NCBI RefSeq assembly: GCF_019931195.1
Contig: NZ_JAIOUO010000006.1
Coordinates: 186,001 to 250,000, forward strand
Reading direction: 5' to 3'
DNA length: 64,000 bases
Source of the DNA: Marinobacter sp. F4216
GTDB taxonomy: Bacteria > Pseudomonadota > Gammaproteobacteria > Pseudomonadales > Oleiphilaceae
In this document: piece by piece, positions 6,852 to 15,570 of the stretch
Numbering within the stretch: position 1 is the stretch's first letter
Layout: every line of letters begins with the position of its first letter
The notes under the pieces: generated by a model
The model's database searches: none
What the model was told of the DNA's origin: nothing
The model's input: only the letters and a program-made list of their open reading frames with translations
Translations under genes and position numbers: made by a program

Positions 6852-8255
6852 ATGACGACATTTGAAGGCGCCCTGTTCTGGGGCTTTTTGCTGGTTTACG
6901 GCGTGGTGATGTACGTGCTGTCGCCCAAGAGCAAGACCGCCAATTCGTTCTACAAGGGTGCGGATGATCAGGGTAACCCGGTGGGTCAGTGGTCACTGAC
7001 CGCCAGTATCTTTATCAGCTGGATCTTCGCCAAATCCGTCACCAACGCCGCCAACCTCGGCGCGGCCTACGGTGTCACCGGTGGCCTGGCCTACGCCAGC
7101 TACTGGCTGTCGATTCCGGTGGCCGGCTACATCATCTACCTGATCCGCACCCAGACCGGTGCCCGCAGCCTGCAGGATTTCCTCACTTCCCGCTTTGGCC
7201 GTTTGGCCGCGCTGGCCTTTGCGGCGGCCATCCTGATTCGGCTGTATAACGAGGTGTGGAGTAACACTGCGGTAGTGGGTGGTTACTTCGGCCTGCCGGG
7301 CGAGTGGGAATACTACGTGGCAGCCATGTTGTTTACCGCCTTCACCCTGGCCTATAGCCTCAAGGGCGGGCTGCGGTCGTCAATCTTTACCGATGTCATT
7401 CAGGCGGTGGTGTTCGTGTTCTTCGTGGGTGCGGTGCTGTTTCTGATTATTCCGGCCAACGACACCAGTTCCCTGCTGAGTAATGGCGAGTTCCGGTTGG
7501 ATGCCGGCTTTGACCTGTTGCTGGTGGCCCTGCTGCAGATGTTCAGTTACCCGTTCCACGATCCGGTGCTGACCGACCGGGGCTTTGTGAACAGGGAAAA
7601 GACCATGCTCAAGAGCTTCGTGGTGGCTGGTCTGCTGGGCTTCGTCGCGGTATTCATCTTCAGCTTGGTAGGGGTCCATGCCCGCATCAACGGCATCGAG
7701 GCCATGGGCAATGCGCCCGCAGCCGTGGGGCAGTCCCTCGGCCTGGCAGCACTGTTCTTTATGAGCGTGGTGATGATGACCTCGGCCGGCTCGACGCTGG
7801 ACTCCACCTTCACCTCGCTGGCCAAGTCGCTGGCGGTGGACCTGCCACGGCTGGCGCGTCGGGCCAGTGAGCGGTTGCCGAGCATTCGCGTGGGGGCGGT
7901 GGTGATGGTGATCTTTGCCGTTGCCGGTAACCTGCCCATGTTCGCCGGTACCGACATACTCAAGGCCACCACCATCTCAGGCACCATGGTGATGGGGCTG
8001 GCGCCGGTGTTCCTGTTTTACGGCTTCACCCAATGGTCACCGTGGAGCTTCCACCTGAGTTTCTGGACTGGACTCGGCCTTGGTGTGTTGCTGGCGGCGG
8101 GCCTGATTCCGGCCAGTTGGGCCATTGGTGAGGGCAAGTATGCCATGCTGCTGGGCGTGAACGCCTACGGCTTCCTATTGTGTTCGGCCGGATTTTTCCT
8201 GCCGCTGGTGGTGCGTCGGTTGGCGGGGCGTTCACTGGCGGCCGGTGAGGCATAG
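6852..8255 (+). CDS. Sodium:solute symporter family protein (SSS)
   Basis: 467 residues, almost wholly hydrophobic with about 13 predicted membrane helices. The early segment SLTASIFISWIFAKSVTNAANLGAAYG and the later SLKGGLRSSIFTDVIQAVVF are typical of the solute:Na+ symporter (SSS/PutP) fold. The usual SSS helices follow, such as MMTSAGSTLDSTFTSLAKSL, whose serines commonly contact Na+. The substrate cannot be inferred from sequence. The ribosome binding site is weak (GGATGTGA). The metallophosphoesterase-like gene begins 20 bases after its stop, so the two form an operon. Confidence 0.88.
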   Translation: MTTFEGALFWGFLLVYGVVMYVLSPKSKTANSFYKGADDQGNPVGQWSLTASIFISWIFAKSVTNAANLGAAYGVTGGLAYASYWLSIPVAGYIIYLIRTQTGARSLQDFLTSRFGRLAALAFAAAILIRLYNEVWSNTAVVGGYFGLPGEWEYYVAAMLFTAFTLAYSLKGGLRSSIFTDVIQAVVFVFFVGAVLFLIIPANDTSSLLSNGEFRLDAGFDLLLVALLQMFSYPFHDPVLTDRGFVNREKTMLKSFVVAGLLGFVAVFIFSLVGVHARINGIEAMGNAPAAVGQSLGLAALFFMSVVMMTSAGSTLDSTFTSLAKSLAVDLPRLARRASERLPSIRVGAVVMVIFAVAGNLPMFAGTDILKATTISGTMVMGLAPVFLFYGFTQWSPWSFHLSFWTGLGLGVLLAAGLIPASWAIGEGKYAMLLGVNAYGFLLCSAGFFLPLVVRRLAGRSLAAGEA

Positions 8256-8275
8256 ACGTCCATCAAGGAGGAATC

Positions 8276-9253
8276 ATGACGGAAGGACGAAGTTGCCCAC
8301 TGGCTTATCGATACCGCCCGGAGGATCTGTGCAAGGAGCCTGAACCGGCAGAGGCCGATGTTCTCTATATCGTCGGTGGCCTGTATGGAAACCCTCTGGC
8401 TCTTGATGAAATCGAACGGATGGCCTGGTTTGAGGAACAGCAGGGGCGGCGTATCCGGCTGGTGTTCAATGGCGATTTCAACTGGTTCAACGCGGAGGAT
8501 GCGCTGTTCCGGGATATTAACACCCGGGTTCTGCAGCATACGGTGAGCCTGGGCAACGTCGAGTACGAGCTGGCCAATCCCAGTGACGGTGCCGGCTGTG
8601 GTTGTGCCTACCCGGACTTTGTTGATCAGGGTGTGGTCAATCGCTCCAATCGCATTATGGATCGGTTGCAAGCGGTTGCGAGCCGACATTCTGACCTCCA
8701 AGAAAAACTGTCTGATCTCCCCCGGTATCGCTGTCTGTTCTTTGGAGGCCTAAAGGTTCTGGTGTTGCATGGAGACCCGGAGTCCCTGGCGGGCTGGGGA
8801 TTGGCTCATGAGTCGTTTAGTGGTGCAAACACTGCGTCGGATTCTGGAGTCGTGGAACAATGGCTTGCGGCCACCGGTGCCGATGTTATCGCCTGTACTC
8901 ATACCTGCCTGCCGGTGCTATGGGGCGGGCAGGTTGATGGGCGGGACCGGGTGGTGGTCAACAACGGCTCGGCCGGGATGGGAAATCTCAAAGCAGACGC
9001 CCGTGGCCTGGTCACTCGCATAGCCCTTGCCGGCCCCGAGTACCCTGGAACGCCTGACGATACGCTGATCGAGGCTTCTTTGGGCGCGGTGTGTGTATCT
9101 CTCCAGCCGGTGGCCTTCGAGTCTGATGCCTGGCTTCAGCAGTTCGACCGTATCTGGCCTGACGGCTCGGATGCGGCCGTGTCTTACCGGCAACGCCTGG
9201 TCCAGGGAACCGCTCTGGAGCTCGGGCGGGTCTCTTTTGTTTCAATTTCGTAA
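8276..9253 (+). CDS. Divergent calcineurin-like metallophosphoesterase
   Basis: 325 residues, preceded by an excellent AGGAGG. The order of motifs follows the metallophosphoesterase fold: GGLYGN (where D-x-H-GN is expected), FNGDFNWFN (GD motif), GNVEYEL (GN-H/E motif), VLHGDP, and CTHTCLP (the terminal G-H-x-H). The first metal-binding Asp and His are therefore replaced by Gly and Tyr, so catalysis may be altered or metal binding reduced. There is no signal peptide, so it should be cytoplasmic. It sits directly after the symporter in one operon. The substrate is unknown. Confidence 0.75.
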   Translation: MTEGRSCPLAYRYRPEDLCKEPEPAEADVLYIVGGLYGNPLALDEIERMAWFEEQQGRRIRLVFNGDFNWFNAEDALFRDINTRVLQHTVSLGNVEYELANPSDGAGCGCAYPDFVDQGVVNRSNRIMDRLQAVASRHSDLQEKLSDLPRYRCLFFGGLKVLVLHGDPESLAGWGLAHESFSGANTASDSGVVEQWLAATGADVIACTHTCLPVLWGGQVDGRDRVVVNNGSAGMGNLKADARGLVTRIALAGPEYPGTPDDTLIEASLGAVCVSLQPVAFESDAWLQQFDRIWPDGSDAAVSYRQRLVQGTALELGRVSFVSIS

Positions 9254-9340
9254 CGGATTCGTCACTGGCGTTAAACAAAAGCCGGGCTACGCTTGATAGG
9301 CGTGTGCTGGCCGGGCGGTTTCGCTTCAGGAAGGCCCGAC

Positions 9341-9368
9341 TTGATAAATATTTCGTGGTCTATATAAT
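9341..9368 (+). promoter_or_regulatory. Sigma-70 promoter of the ectA-ectB-ask operon
   Basis: TTGATA (9341-9346), a 16-base spacer and a perfect TATAAT (9363-9368), about 36 bases before the ectA start codon. Osmotic control is expected for this pathway, but no operator was recognised. Confidence 0.75.
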
Positions 9369-9404
9369 TCACCACTAACTTTTTGAGACGAACTAAATCA
9401 CGTT

Positions 9405-9920
9405 ATGACATCTGAAGGTTCGAATACCACCGCCATCACCCTCCGCGTACCGACGAAGGATGATGGCTACCGACTCCACCAGCTGGTTGACGAGTGTCCG
9501 CCACTGGATCCGAATTCGATTTACTGCAACCTGTTGCAGTGCAGCCACTTTGCCGACACCGGCGTGGCGGCGGAGAAAGACGGCGATCTGGTCGGCTTTA
9601 TCTCCGGTTATATCCTCCCCCAGCAGCCCGAGACCTTGTTCGTCTGGCAGGTAGCGGTCCACGAGAAAGGTCGTGGCGCCGGTCTGGCCAAGCGGATGTT
9701 GAAGGAAATCGTTGGCCGGGATGTGTGCAAGAACGTCACACACCTGGAGACTACGATCACTCCGGATAACGAGGCATCCTGGGCGCTGTTCCGCTCATTC
9801 GCTCGTGATATGGGCGCTGAGCTGATCCATCACGAGCACTTCGAGAAAGACGCCCACTTCGGTGGCGTGCACGATTCAGAGCATCTGCTGCGGATCGGTC
9901 CTTTCACGAAGTCGCCCTGA
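9405..9920 (+). CDS. ectA: L-2,4-diaminobutyrate N-acetyltransferase
   Basis: 171 residues, full length for EctA. It acetylates L-2,4-diaminobutyrate with acetyl-CoA, the second committed step of ectoine synthesis. The GNAT fold shows in VAVHEKGRGAGLAKRMLKEI (acetyl-CoA loop) and in the family-typical ISGYILPQQPETLFVWQVAV and TPDNEASWALFRSFARD. A strong sigma-70 promoter precedes it. ectB and ask follow on the same strand. The usual ectC is not present anywhere in the window. Confidence 0.97.
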   Translation: MTSEGSNTTAITLRVPTKDDGYRLHQLVDECPPLDPNSIYCNLLQCSHFADTGVAAEKDGDLVGFISGYILPQQPETLFVWQVAVHEKGRGAGLAKRMLKEIVGRDVCKNVTHLETTITPDNEASWALFRSFARDMGAELIHHEHFEKDAHFGGVHDSEHLLRIGPFTKSP

Positions 9921-9984
9921 TCGCATCGCTCCTTACAACGAGCAATCCGACTGCGAACAATCGTGAGCTTTGAATTGGCGAGCC

Positions 9985-10009
9985 GGCAGGCCACTGAGGT
10001 AGGCCTGCC
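9985..10009 (+). other. Intercistronic hairpin between ectA and ectB
   Basis: GGCAGGCC (9985-9992) and GGCCTGCC (10002-10009) form a perfect 8-bp stem in the 190-base gap between ectA and ectB. There is no U-tract, so it is more likely an mRNA stability or processing element than a terminator. Confidence 0.45.
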
Positions 10010-10113
10010 AGATGGCTTCAATCAACGCACGGCAGTTTGTCGCGACCGACTATGCAATAACCGGCAAACTCCCGCGCATCTACCTCGAACCTGACATGCT
10101 AAGAGGCAAGACA

Positions 10114-11382
10114 ATGGAACTTTTCAAGACGACTGAATCCGAAGTACGTGTATACAGCCGTGCCTTCCCGGTGATTTTTAACCGTGCCAAGAACGCGCAC
10201 ATTTACGCCGAAGATGGTACTGAATACCTCGACTTCCTGGCTGGCGCTGGTTCCCTGAACTACGGCCACAACAACGACATCCTGAAGAAAGCCCTGATCG
10301 AGTACATCGAGTCTGACGGTGTTTCCCAGGGCCTGGATATGTTTACCACGGCCAAGCACGACTTCATCGAGTCCTACAAGAAGCACATCCTTGAGCCCCG
10401 CGGCCTGAACTACAAAATGCAGTTCACTGGCCCGACCGGTACCAACTGTGTAGAAGCGGCCATGAAGCTGGCCCGTAAGGTGAAAGGCCGTAACGGCATT
10501 ATCTCCTTCACCAACGGTTTCCACGGTGTGACCATGGGCGCGGTTGCTGCGACCGGTAACAAGCACCACCGTGGCGGCGTTGGCACCCCTCTGGGTAACG
10601 TCGACTTCATGTTCTACGACGGCTACCTGGGCGAAGACGTAGACAGCCTGGCCATCATGGACAAGCTGCTGAGCGACAGTTCTTCCGGTATTGAACTGCC
10701 AGCGGCGGTCATTGTTGAGGCCGTACAGGGTGAAGGTGGCTTAAATGCCTGTCGCGCTGAGTGGCTGAAGGGACTGTCCGAGCTGTGTAAGAAGCACGAC
10801 ATCCTGCTGATTCTTGACGATATCCAGGCGGGTAATGGCCGTACTGGTGAGTTCTTCAGCTTCGAATTTGCCGGCATCAAGCCGGACATCGTCACAGTCT
10901 CCAAGTCTCTGAGCGGCTATGGCCTGCCAATGGCACTGGTCCTGTTCAAGCCGGAACTGGACGTATGGGGCCCGGGTGAGCACAACGGTACCTTCCGTGG
11001 TAACAACATGGCGTTCATCACCGCCCGTACCGCTGTCGAGACTTACTGGAAAGATGACGCTTTCGCCAACGAAGTGAAAGCCAAGACCAAGGTACTGGGC
11101 GATGCCCTGCAGGCTATCTGCGACAAGTACCAGGGTGAGTTCAAGATGAAGGGCCGCGGCCTGATGCGTGGTATCGAGGCCAAAAACGCCGATATCACCG
11201 GCGCGATCACCAAGCGTGCCTTCGAGAAAGGCCTGATCATTGAGACCAGTGGTCCGAACGATGAGGTGATCAAGTGCCTCATGCCGCTAACCACCAGCGA
11301 GGACGACCTGAAGAAAGGTGCTGCTATTCTTGCAGAAAGCGTGGATGAAATTATGCAGGAAGGGGTCAAAAAGGCGTCGTAA
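10114..11382 (+). CDS. ectB: Diaminobutyrate-2-oxoglutarate transaminase
   Basis: 422 residues, the usual length for EctB. This PLP enzyme makes L-2,4-diaminobutyrate from aspartate semialdehyde and glutamate, the first ectoine-specific step. It begins [19 protein letters not shown], as EctB proteins do. It shows class III aminotransferase motifs: [39 protein letters not shown], then [15 protein letters not shown] with the PLP-binding lysine. The ATG at 10114 (AAGAGG upstream) is chosen over one 34 codons earlier. The stretch before it does not look like EctB. Confidence 0.97.
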   Translation: MELFKTTESEVRVYSRAFPVIFNRAKNAHIYAEDGTEYLDFLAGAGSLNYGHNNDILKKALIEYIESDGVSQGLDMFTTAKHDFIESYKKHILEPRGLNYKMQFTGPTGTNCVEAAMKLARKVKGRNGIISFTNGFHGVTMGAVAATGNKHHRGGVGTPLGNVDFMFYDGYLGEDVDSLAIMDKLLSDSSSGIELPAAVIVEAVQGEGGLNACRAEWLKGLSELCKKHDILLILDDIQAGNGRTGEFFSFEFAGIKPDIVTVSKSLSGYGLPMALVLFKPELDVWGPGEHNGTFRGNNMAFITARTAVETYWKDDAFANEVKAKTKVLGDALQAICDKYQGEFKMKGRGLMRGIEAKNADITGAITKRAFEKGLIIETSGPNDEVIKCLMPLTTSEDDLKKGAAILAESVDEIMQEGVKKAS

Positions 11383-11432
11383 GGCGCCTTCTCATCCACT
11401 CCACACATTCTGCAGTTAACGAAGGCACAGGT

Positions 11433-12887
11433 ATGGCTTCACAACAACATACCGTCGAGAAAATCGGCGGTACCTCGATGAGTAATTACGAGGCCGTCCG
11501 CGATAACATCATTATTGGTAATCGCAGCAAGGACGACCTCTATCAACGGATTTTCGTGGTGTCTGCCTACGGTGGCGTCACCAACGAACTTCTGGAACAC
11601 AAGAAAACCGGTGAGCCGGGCGTTTACGCCCTGTTTGCCGACGCAGAATCCGATTGGGCCTGGGGCGACGATCTCACCAAGCTGGTGAAATTCCTCACCG
11701 ACATCAACGGTGAGCTGTTTGAAGACCCGATGCTCAAGCAGCAGGCGGACCAGTTCATCACCGACCGTATCGAAGGTGTTCGCGGCTGTCTGATCGATCT
11801 CCAGCGTCTGTGCTCCTATGGCCAGTTCCAGCTGGAAGAGCATCTGCTGACCGTGCGGGAAATGCTCGCTGGTATCGGTGAGGCACATAGTGCGTTCAAT
11901 ACCGCCCTGAAGCTCCAGCAGGAAGGCATCAATGCTCGCTTTGTCGATCTGACCGGCTGGCGTGATGCGGAACTGCTGCCACTGGACCAGAAACTGAAGC
12001 AGGCGTTTGATGCGGTGGACCTGAGCCGCGAACTGCCGATCGTGACCGGCTACACCCAGTGTAAAGAAGGCCTGATGCGTACCTTTGACCGGGGGTACAG
12101 CGAAATGACCTTCAGCCGGGTGGCGGTGATCACCGATGCTCGCGAAGCGATCATCCACAAGGAATACCACCTGAGCTCCGCCGATCCGAAGATCGTGGGC
12201 GAAGAGAAAGTGGTTCCCCTTGGCCGCACCAACTACGACGTGGCCGACCAACTGGCGAACCTGGGTATGGAAGCGATCCATCCCCGTGCCGGTAAAGGTC
12301 TGCGCCAGAACGAGATTCCCCTGCGGGTGATGAACACTTTCGAGCCGGAGCACACCGGTACGCTGATCACCGGCGACTACGTCAGTGAAACACCGCAGGT
12401 GGAAATCATCGCCGGCACCAAGGGTGTGTTTGCGGTTGAGGTGTTCGATCAGGATATGCAGGGCGAGCCGGGTTCGGACCGTCGGATCCTGGACGTGCTG
12501 AGCCGCTTCAAGGTTCGGTTCATGTCCAAGGACACCAATGCCAACACGATTACCCACTACGTGGATGGCACCCTGAAGAACGTCAAGCGGGTGGTCAAGG
12601 CGCTGAAGGAAGAATTCCCGAACGCTGAGATCAACACGCGCAAGGTGGCCCTGGTGTCTGCCATCGGCAGTGATATGAAGGCAACGGATATTCTGGGCCG
12701 TTCGGTGAATGCCCTGATGGACGCGGATATCAGCGTGCTGGCCCTGCACCACAGTATGCGCCAGGTGGATCTCCAGTTCGTGGTGGACGAAGACCACTAC
12801 GACAAGGCCATCGCGGCCCTGCACGCGGCTTTGATTGAGCCGCACAACCACGAATACGCGATCGTCGCTGCATCGACCGTCGGGTAA
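11433..12887 (+). CDS. ask: Ectoine-specific aspartokinase
   Basis: 484 residues. It phosphorylates L-aspartate to feed the ectoine pathway. The N-terminal kinase domain begins with VEKIGGTSMSNY (the KxGGTS ATP site). Further on, VVPLGRTNYDVADQLANLGMEAIHP lies where the substrate/ATP region of aspartokinases sits. ACT domains lie at the C-terminus (GVFAVEVFDQDM and following). Position directly after ectB and the divergent N-terminus mark it as Ask_Ect, the ectoine-linked isozyme known to be less feedback-sensitive. The 50-base gap from ectB suggests one transcript. A 15-bp hairpin follows. Confidence 0.95.
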   Translation: MASQQHTVEKIGGTSMSNYEAVRDNIIIGNRSKDDLYQRIFVVSAYGGVTNELLEHKKTGEPGVYALFADAESDWAWGDDLTKLVKFLTDINGELFEDPMLKQQADQFITDRIEGVRGCLIDLQRLCSYGQFQLEEHLLTVREMLAGIGEAHSAFNTALKLQQEGINARFVDLTGWRDAELLPLDQKLKQAFDAVDLSRELPIVTGYTQCKEGLMRTFDRGYSEMTFSRVAVITDAREAIIHKEYHLSSADPKIVGEEKVVPLGRTNYDVADQLANLGMEAIHPRAGKGLRQNEIPLRVMNTFEPEHTGTLITGDYVSETPQVEIIAGTKGVFAVEVFDQDMQGEPGSDRRILDVLSRFKVRFMSKDTNANTITHYVDGTLKNVKRVVKALKEEFPNAEINTRKVALVSAIGSDMKATDILGRSVNALMDADISVLALHHSMRQVDLQFVVDEDHYDKAIAALHAALIEPHNHEYAIVAASTVG

Positions 12888-12891
12888 CGGG

Positions 12892-12930
12892 TTATCGTCA
12901 GGCGGAACCGGTCGCTCCGCCTGACGATAA
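12892..12930 (+). terminator. Hairpin terminator-like structure after ask
   Basis: TTATCGTCAGGCGGA (12892-12906) pairs perfectly with TCCGCCTGACGATAA (12916-12930), a 15-bp stem with a 9-base loop starting five bases after the ask stop. No T-run follows. It most likely ends or stabilises the ectoine transcript. Confidence 0.6.
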
Positions 12931-13156
12931 TGGAGGACGTCTTGCCTCCAGATCGGGGCGCCCGGTTGGCCGGCCTGCTTACGCAGGTTTTTCATGCCGG
13001 GCGCTGACCGATCACCTTCCCCCGCTTCTGCCCGCTTTCTCCTGCGATCGCCTCCCTCTTACTCTGTATTGCCACGATCCTCCCGTCGGTTTCTCCGGGA
13101 ATCCACCCCCTACCCGATTACGTATCCTCTTTAAATTTCACACCGGACCCTTTGCC

Positions 13157-14158
13157 ATGCTTGAATCCAAAAGGCTGGGACCGACTCCGACCTCGCCGCA
13201 GGACGGCGACAGGGAAACCTTGGTTGGGCTGTATTTCAGGGATGCGTCCCGGTATGAATTGCTGACTGATGAGGCGGAACGGCGTCTGTCACGCAAGCTG
13301 AATACCTGTTACCGGGTAATCAGCGCTGCGCTGGACCTGCCGGAGGAGACGCCACGAACCTACCGGACGGCGATTGGCGCGCTCGACAGCTCTGTCTGCC
13401 AACTCCCTGTCCGCCCCCGCCGCGCCCTACGTCTGGCCGCTGCCTGCCGCCGTAAGCTGATTCAGAGCAATCTGCGACTGGCGGTACACATCGCTCGTCG
13501 ATACAGCCAGCATGGTATTCCCATGTCTGACCTGATTCAGGACGCCAACGTGGGTCTGATCAAGGCCGCGGAGCGATTTGATCCGAGCCGGGGTTTCAAG
13601 TTTTCCACTTACGCCTACTGGTGGATTAGCGAAGAGGTAAAGCGTTGTCTGCAGCGCGGTAACCGGGTGGTTCATACCCCGGAAAACGTGGTGGATGAGA
13701 TCCGGCAGTTACAGAAGGCGTCCCTGAGGATGCACCAGAGCCTGGGCAGGACGCCGTCCCAGGCTGAACTGGCCCGGGAGATGGAGGCGTCGCCCTCACG
13801 CATCAGTGAGCTTCGGGCGCTGGCATTGCGGGAAGTGTCCACCGAACTGCCGCTGGTGCAGGATGGCTCCGTTACCCTCGGCGACAGCCTGGCCGGTGAG
13901 GAGCAGGCTGTGCCCGAGCATTCGATGGCGCAACGGGATAACCGGCGAGCCCTGAAATCCATGTTCGACAAACTGACGGACCGCGAACAGGCGATCTTGT
14001 CCCGTCGGTACGGGCTGGGTTTACCAGCGCCGGAAACCTTGCAGGTGATTTCCGATGACATGGGTATAAGTCGGGAGCGGGTGCGTCAGATTGAGAAACT
14101 GGCCCTGAAGAAGCTGCAAACCCTGTTTGACGATCCGGACGAGGTATTCGGGGCCTGA
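13157..14158 (+). CDS. RpoS-like sigma-70 family RNA polymerase sigma factor
   Basis: 333 residues with sigma regions 2, 3 and 4. Region 2 is SNLRLAVHIARRYSQHGIP then SDLIQDANVGLIKAAERFDP and FKFSTYAYWWI. Region 4 is RYGLGLPAPETLQVISDDMG then SRERVRQIEKLALKKLQ. Architecture and length match the RpoS/group 2 class, but the N-terminus and several region 2 residues differ from canonical RpoS. It is probably a second stationary-phase or stress sigma factor beside the genuine rpoS, which in this group normally sits beside nlpD. The ribosome binding site is weak. The stop codon lies inside a hairpin shared with the convergent gene. Confidence 0.85.
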   Translation: MLESKRLGPTPTSPQDGDRETLVGLYFRDASRYELLTDEAERRLSRKLNTCYRVISAALDLPEETPRTYRTAIGALDSSVCQLPVRPRRALRLAAACRRKLIQSNLRLAVHIARRYSQHGIPMSDLIQDANVGLIKAAERFDPSRGFKFSTYAYWWISEEVKRCLQRGNRVVHTPENVVDEIRQLQKASLRMHQSLGRTPSQAELAREMEASPSRISELRALALREVSTELPLVQDGSVTLGDSLAGEEQAVPEHSMAQRDNRRALKSMFDKLTDREQAILSRRYGLGLPAPETLQVISDDMGISRERVRQIEKLALKKLQTLFDDPDEVFGA

Positions 14159-14172
14159 ATTCTCAGGCCCCG
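14149..14172. terminator. Bidirectional hairpin spanning two convergent stop codons
   Basis: CGGGGCCTGA (14149-14158) and TCAGGCCCCG (14163-14172) make a perfect 10-bp stem with a 4-base loop. Both TGA stop codons, of the sigma factor gene and of the convergent membrane gene, are part of the stem. Confidence 0.55.
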
Positions 14173-14621
14173 GATGTGACGGCAAAATACCAGGCAGCGA
14201 CCAGTATCTGGCACACCACCACAACCGACGTGAGCAGTAACCGAAGGCGCAGGTACCACGACGGCCAGAAACTTTTCATCCACTTCACATCGACCAGGCA
14301 AAGCCCGACGAAAGCCGCGGTATAAATGAACACCTGGGCGCCGACCGGAGGAATGAGGCCCAGGCCGGCGGTGAGGAAAAAGACCTGGCTCAGCACAATG
14401 GTCACGACCGGGGATTGCGGATAGGTCCGGTCACCCAGCTGCATGGCAATGGGCCAGTAGACACCAGCCATGAATGCAAGAATGCCCGCACTGTAAAGGT
14501 AGAACCAGTAGAGTATGGAGCCGTGATACTGGGGCAGCAGATAGAGCGAGAGGACGCCCGCCAGAAAGGGAACCAGCCCCGCCAGACCCACCAGCACGGC
14601 AATACGGGATACCGAAATCAT
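14163..14621 (-). CDS. DUF3429 family membrane protein
   Basis: 152 residues with about five membrane helices. The stretch SAGILAFMAGVYWPIAMQLGD is the signature I associate with DUF3429 inner-membrane proteins of proteobacteria, whose function is unknown. It overlaps the preceding gene by four bases (ATGA), so the two are translated together. Its stop codon lies in the hairpin shared with the sigma factor gene. Confidence 0.75.
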   Translation of the reverse strand: MISVSRIAVLVGLAGLVPFLAGVLSLYLLPQYHGSILYWFYLYSAGILAFMAGVYWPIAMQLGDRTYPQSPVVTIVLSQVFFLTAGLGLIPPVGAQVFIYTAAFVGLCLVDVKWMKSFWPSWYLRLRLLLTSVVVVCQILVAAWYFAVTSGA

Positions 14622-14923
14622 GACCGATCCTTGTGAATGCGGATACGAAGCGGTTCGATGTCATCCGCAGGCATGCCCACCATTTCATGGTAGGCGGAAG
14701 GATGAACGATCTCGGTTTCCCAGACGTCAAGACTCCCGAGGGTGTCCTGAACTTCCCATGAGCTGCGGAACAGACGGGTATGCCCGGCTTTGTCAGACAG
14801 CAGGAATGTTCCGCCATTCAGGGTAAGTCGGGCCATGTAGTGCTGGCCCTCAAGGGAAAGGATCTCCAGCAGCTCGATCTCAGGCCTGGCCTGTTCTCTC
14901 AATTCTTCGAGGGTAATTCTCAC
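14618..14923 (-). CDS. Small hypothetical protein (DUF6482-like)
   Basis: 101 residues, no membrane segment and no signal peptide. The start is GTG with GGAG upstream. The fold looks like a small alpha/beta protein: RITLEELREQARPEIELLEILSLEG, then YMARLTLNGGTFLLSD. It resembles the family listed as DUF6482, an assignment I hold only loosely. Translational coupling to the downstream DUF3429 gene suggests a shared function that is not known. Confidence 0.6.
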   Translation of the reverse strand: MRITLEELREQARPEIELLEILSLEGQHYMARLTLNGGTFLLSDKAGHTRLFRSSWEVQDTLGSLDVWETEIVHPSAYHEMVGMPADDIEPLRIRIHKDRS

Positions 14924-14979
14924 CGTGTTGCTCCCCGGCTGCGGGTGTGAGGTACTTACGACCCGGTGCGGGGTTGAGA

Positions 14980-15561
14980 TCAGTTACCCAGGGCCCGGCA
15001 CTCCCGGTGCTGGGGACACGCGACCAGATGGTCGTTCACCATGCCCACCGCCTGCATGAAGGCGTAGACGATGGTGGGGCCGACAAACGTGAAGCCGGCT
15101 TTCTTCAGCGCCTTGGACATGGCTTCGGCTTCCGGGGTAGTGACGGGCACTTCCCCGAAGGTTTGCCAGTGATTCTGGATTGGTGCGCCGTCGACGAACT
15201 TCCATAGAAAATCGGCGAAGTTGTCGCCTTTTTCCTGGAGATCCAGGAATCCTCGGGCGTTTTTGATGATCGACTGCACTTTCAAGCGGTTCCTGATCAC
15301 GCCCGGGTTGGCCAGCAGTTCGGCCACTTTCTGGTCGTTGTAACGGACGATTTTTTCCGGATCGAAGCCGTCGTAGGCTTCGCGGTAGGTCTCCTGTTTA
15401 CGCAGGATGGTAATCCAGCTCAGGCCGGCCTGCTGGCCATCCAGGCAGAGCTTTTCAAACAGGGCCTGCGGGTTCCATTCCGGCCGCCCCCAGACGGTAT
15501 CGTGGTAGTGAACGTAGAGTGGATCGGTGCCGCACCAGGGGCAGCGCTGGGTTTCGGACAT
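14980..15561 (-). CDS. tag: DNA-3-methyladenine glycosylase I
   Basis: 193 residues, normal length for Tag. It excises 3-methyladenine from alkylated DNA (base excision repair). The N-terminus RCPWCGTDPLYVHYHDTVWG carries the Cys and His of the structural zinc site, and the C-terminal VNDHLVACPQH carries the other zinc ligands. The substrate-pocket region GLSWITILRKQETYREAYDGFD is well conserved. It is the last gene of a pdxH-PPTase-tag group and begins nine bases after the preceding stop. Confidence 0.95.
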   Translation of the reverse strand: MSETQRCPWCGTDPLYVHYHDTVWGRPEWNPQALFEKLCLDGQQAGLSWITILRKQETYREAYDGFDPEKIVRYNDQKVAELLANPGVIRNRLKVQSIIKNARGFLDLQEKGDNFADFLWKFVDGAPIQNHWQTFGEVPVTTPEAEAMSKALKKAGFTFVGPTIVYAFMQAVGMVNDHLVACPQHRECRALGN

Positions 15562-15570
15562 GAGACCGTC

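Noticed and set aside
11439..12995. Minus-strand frame of 518 codons opposite ask
   Set aside because: Antisense of a well-recognised aspartokinase; no motifs of its own.
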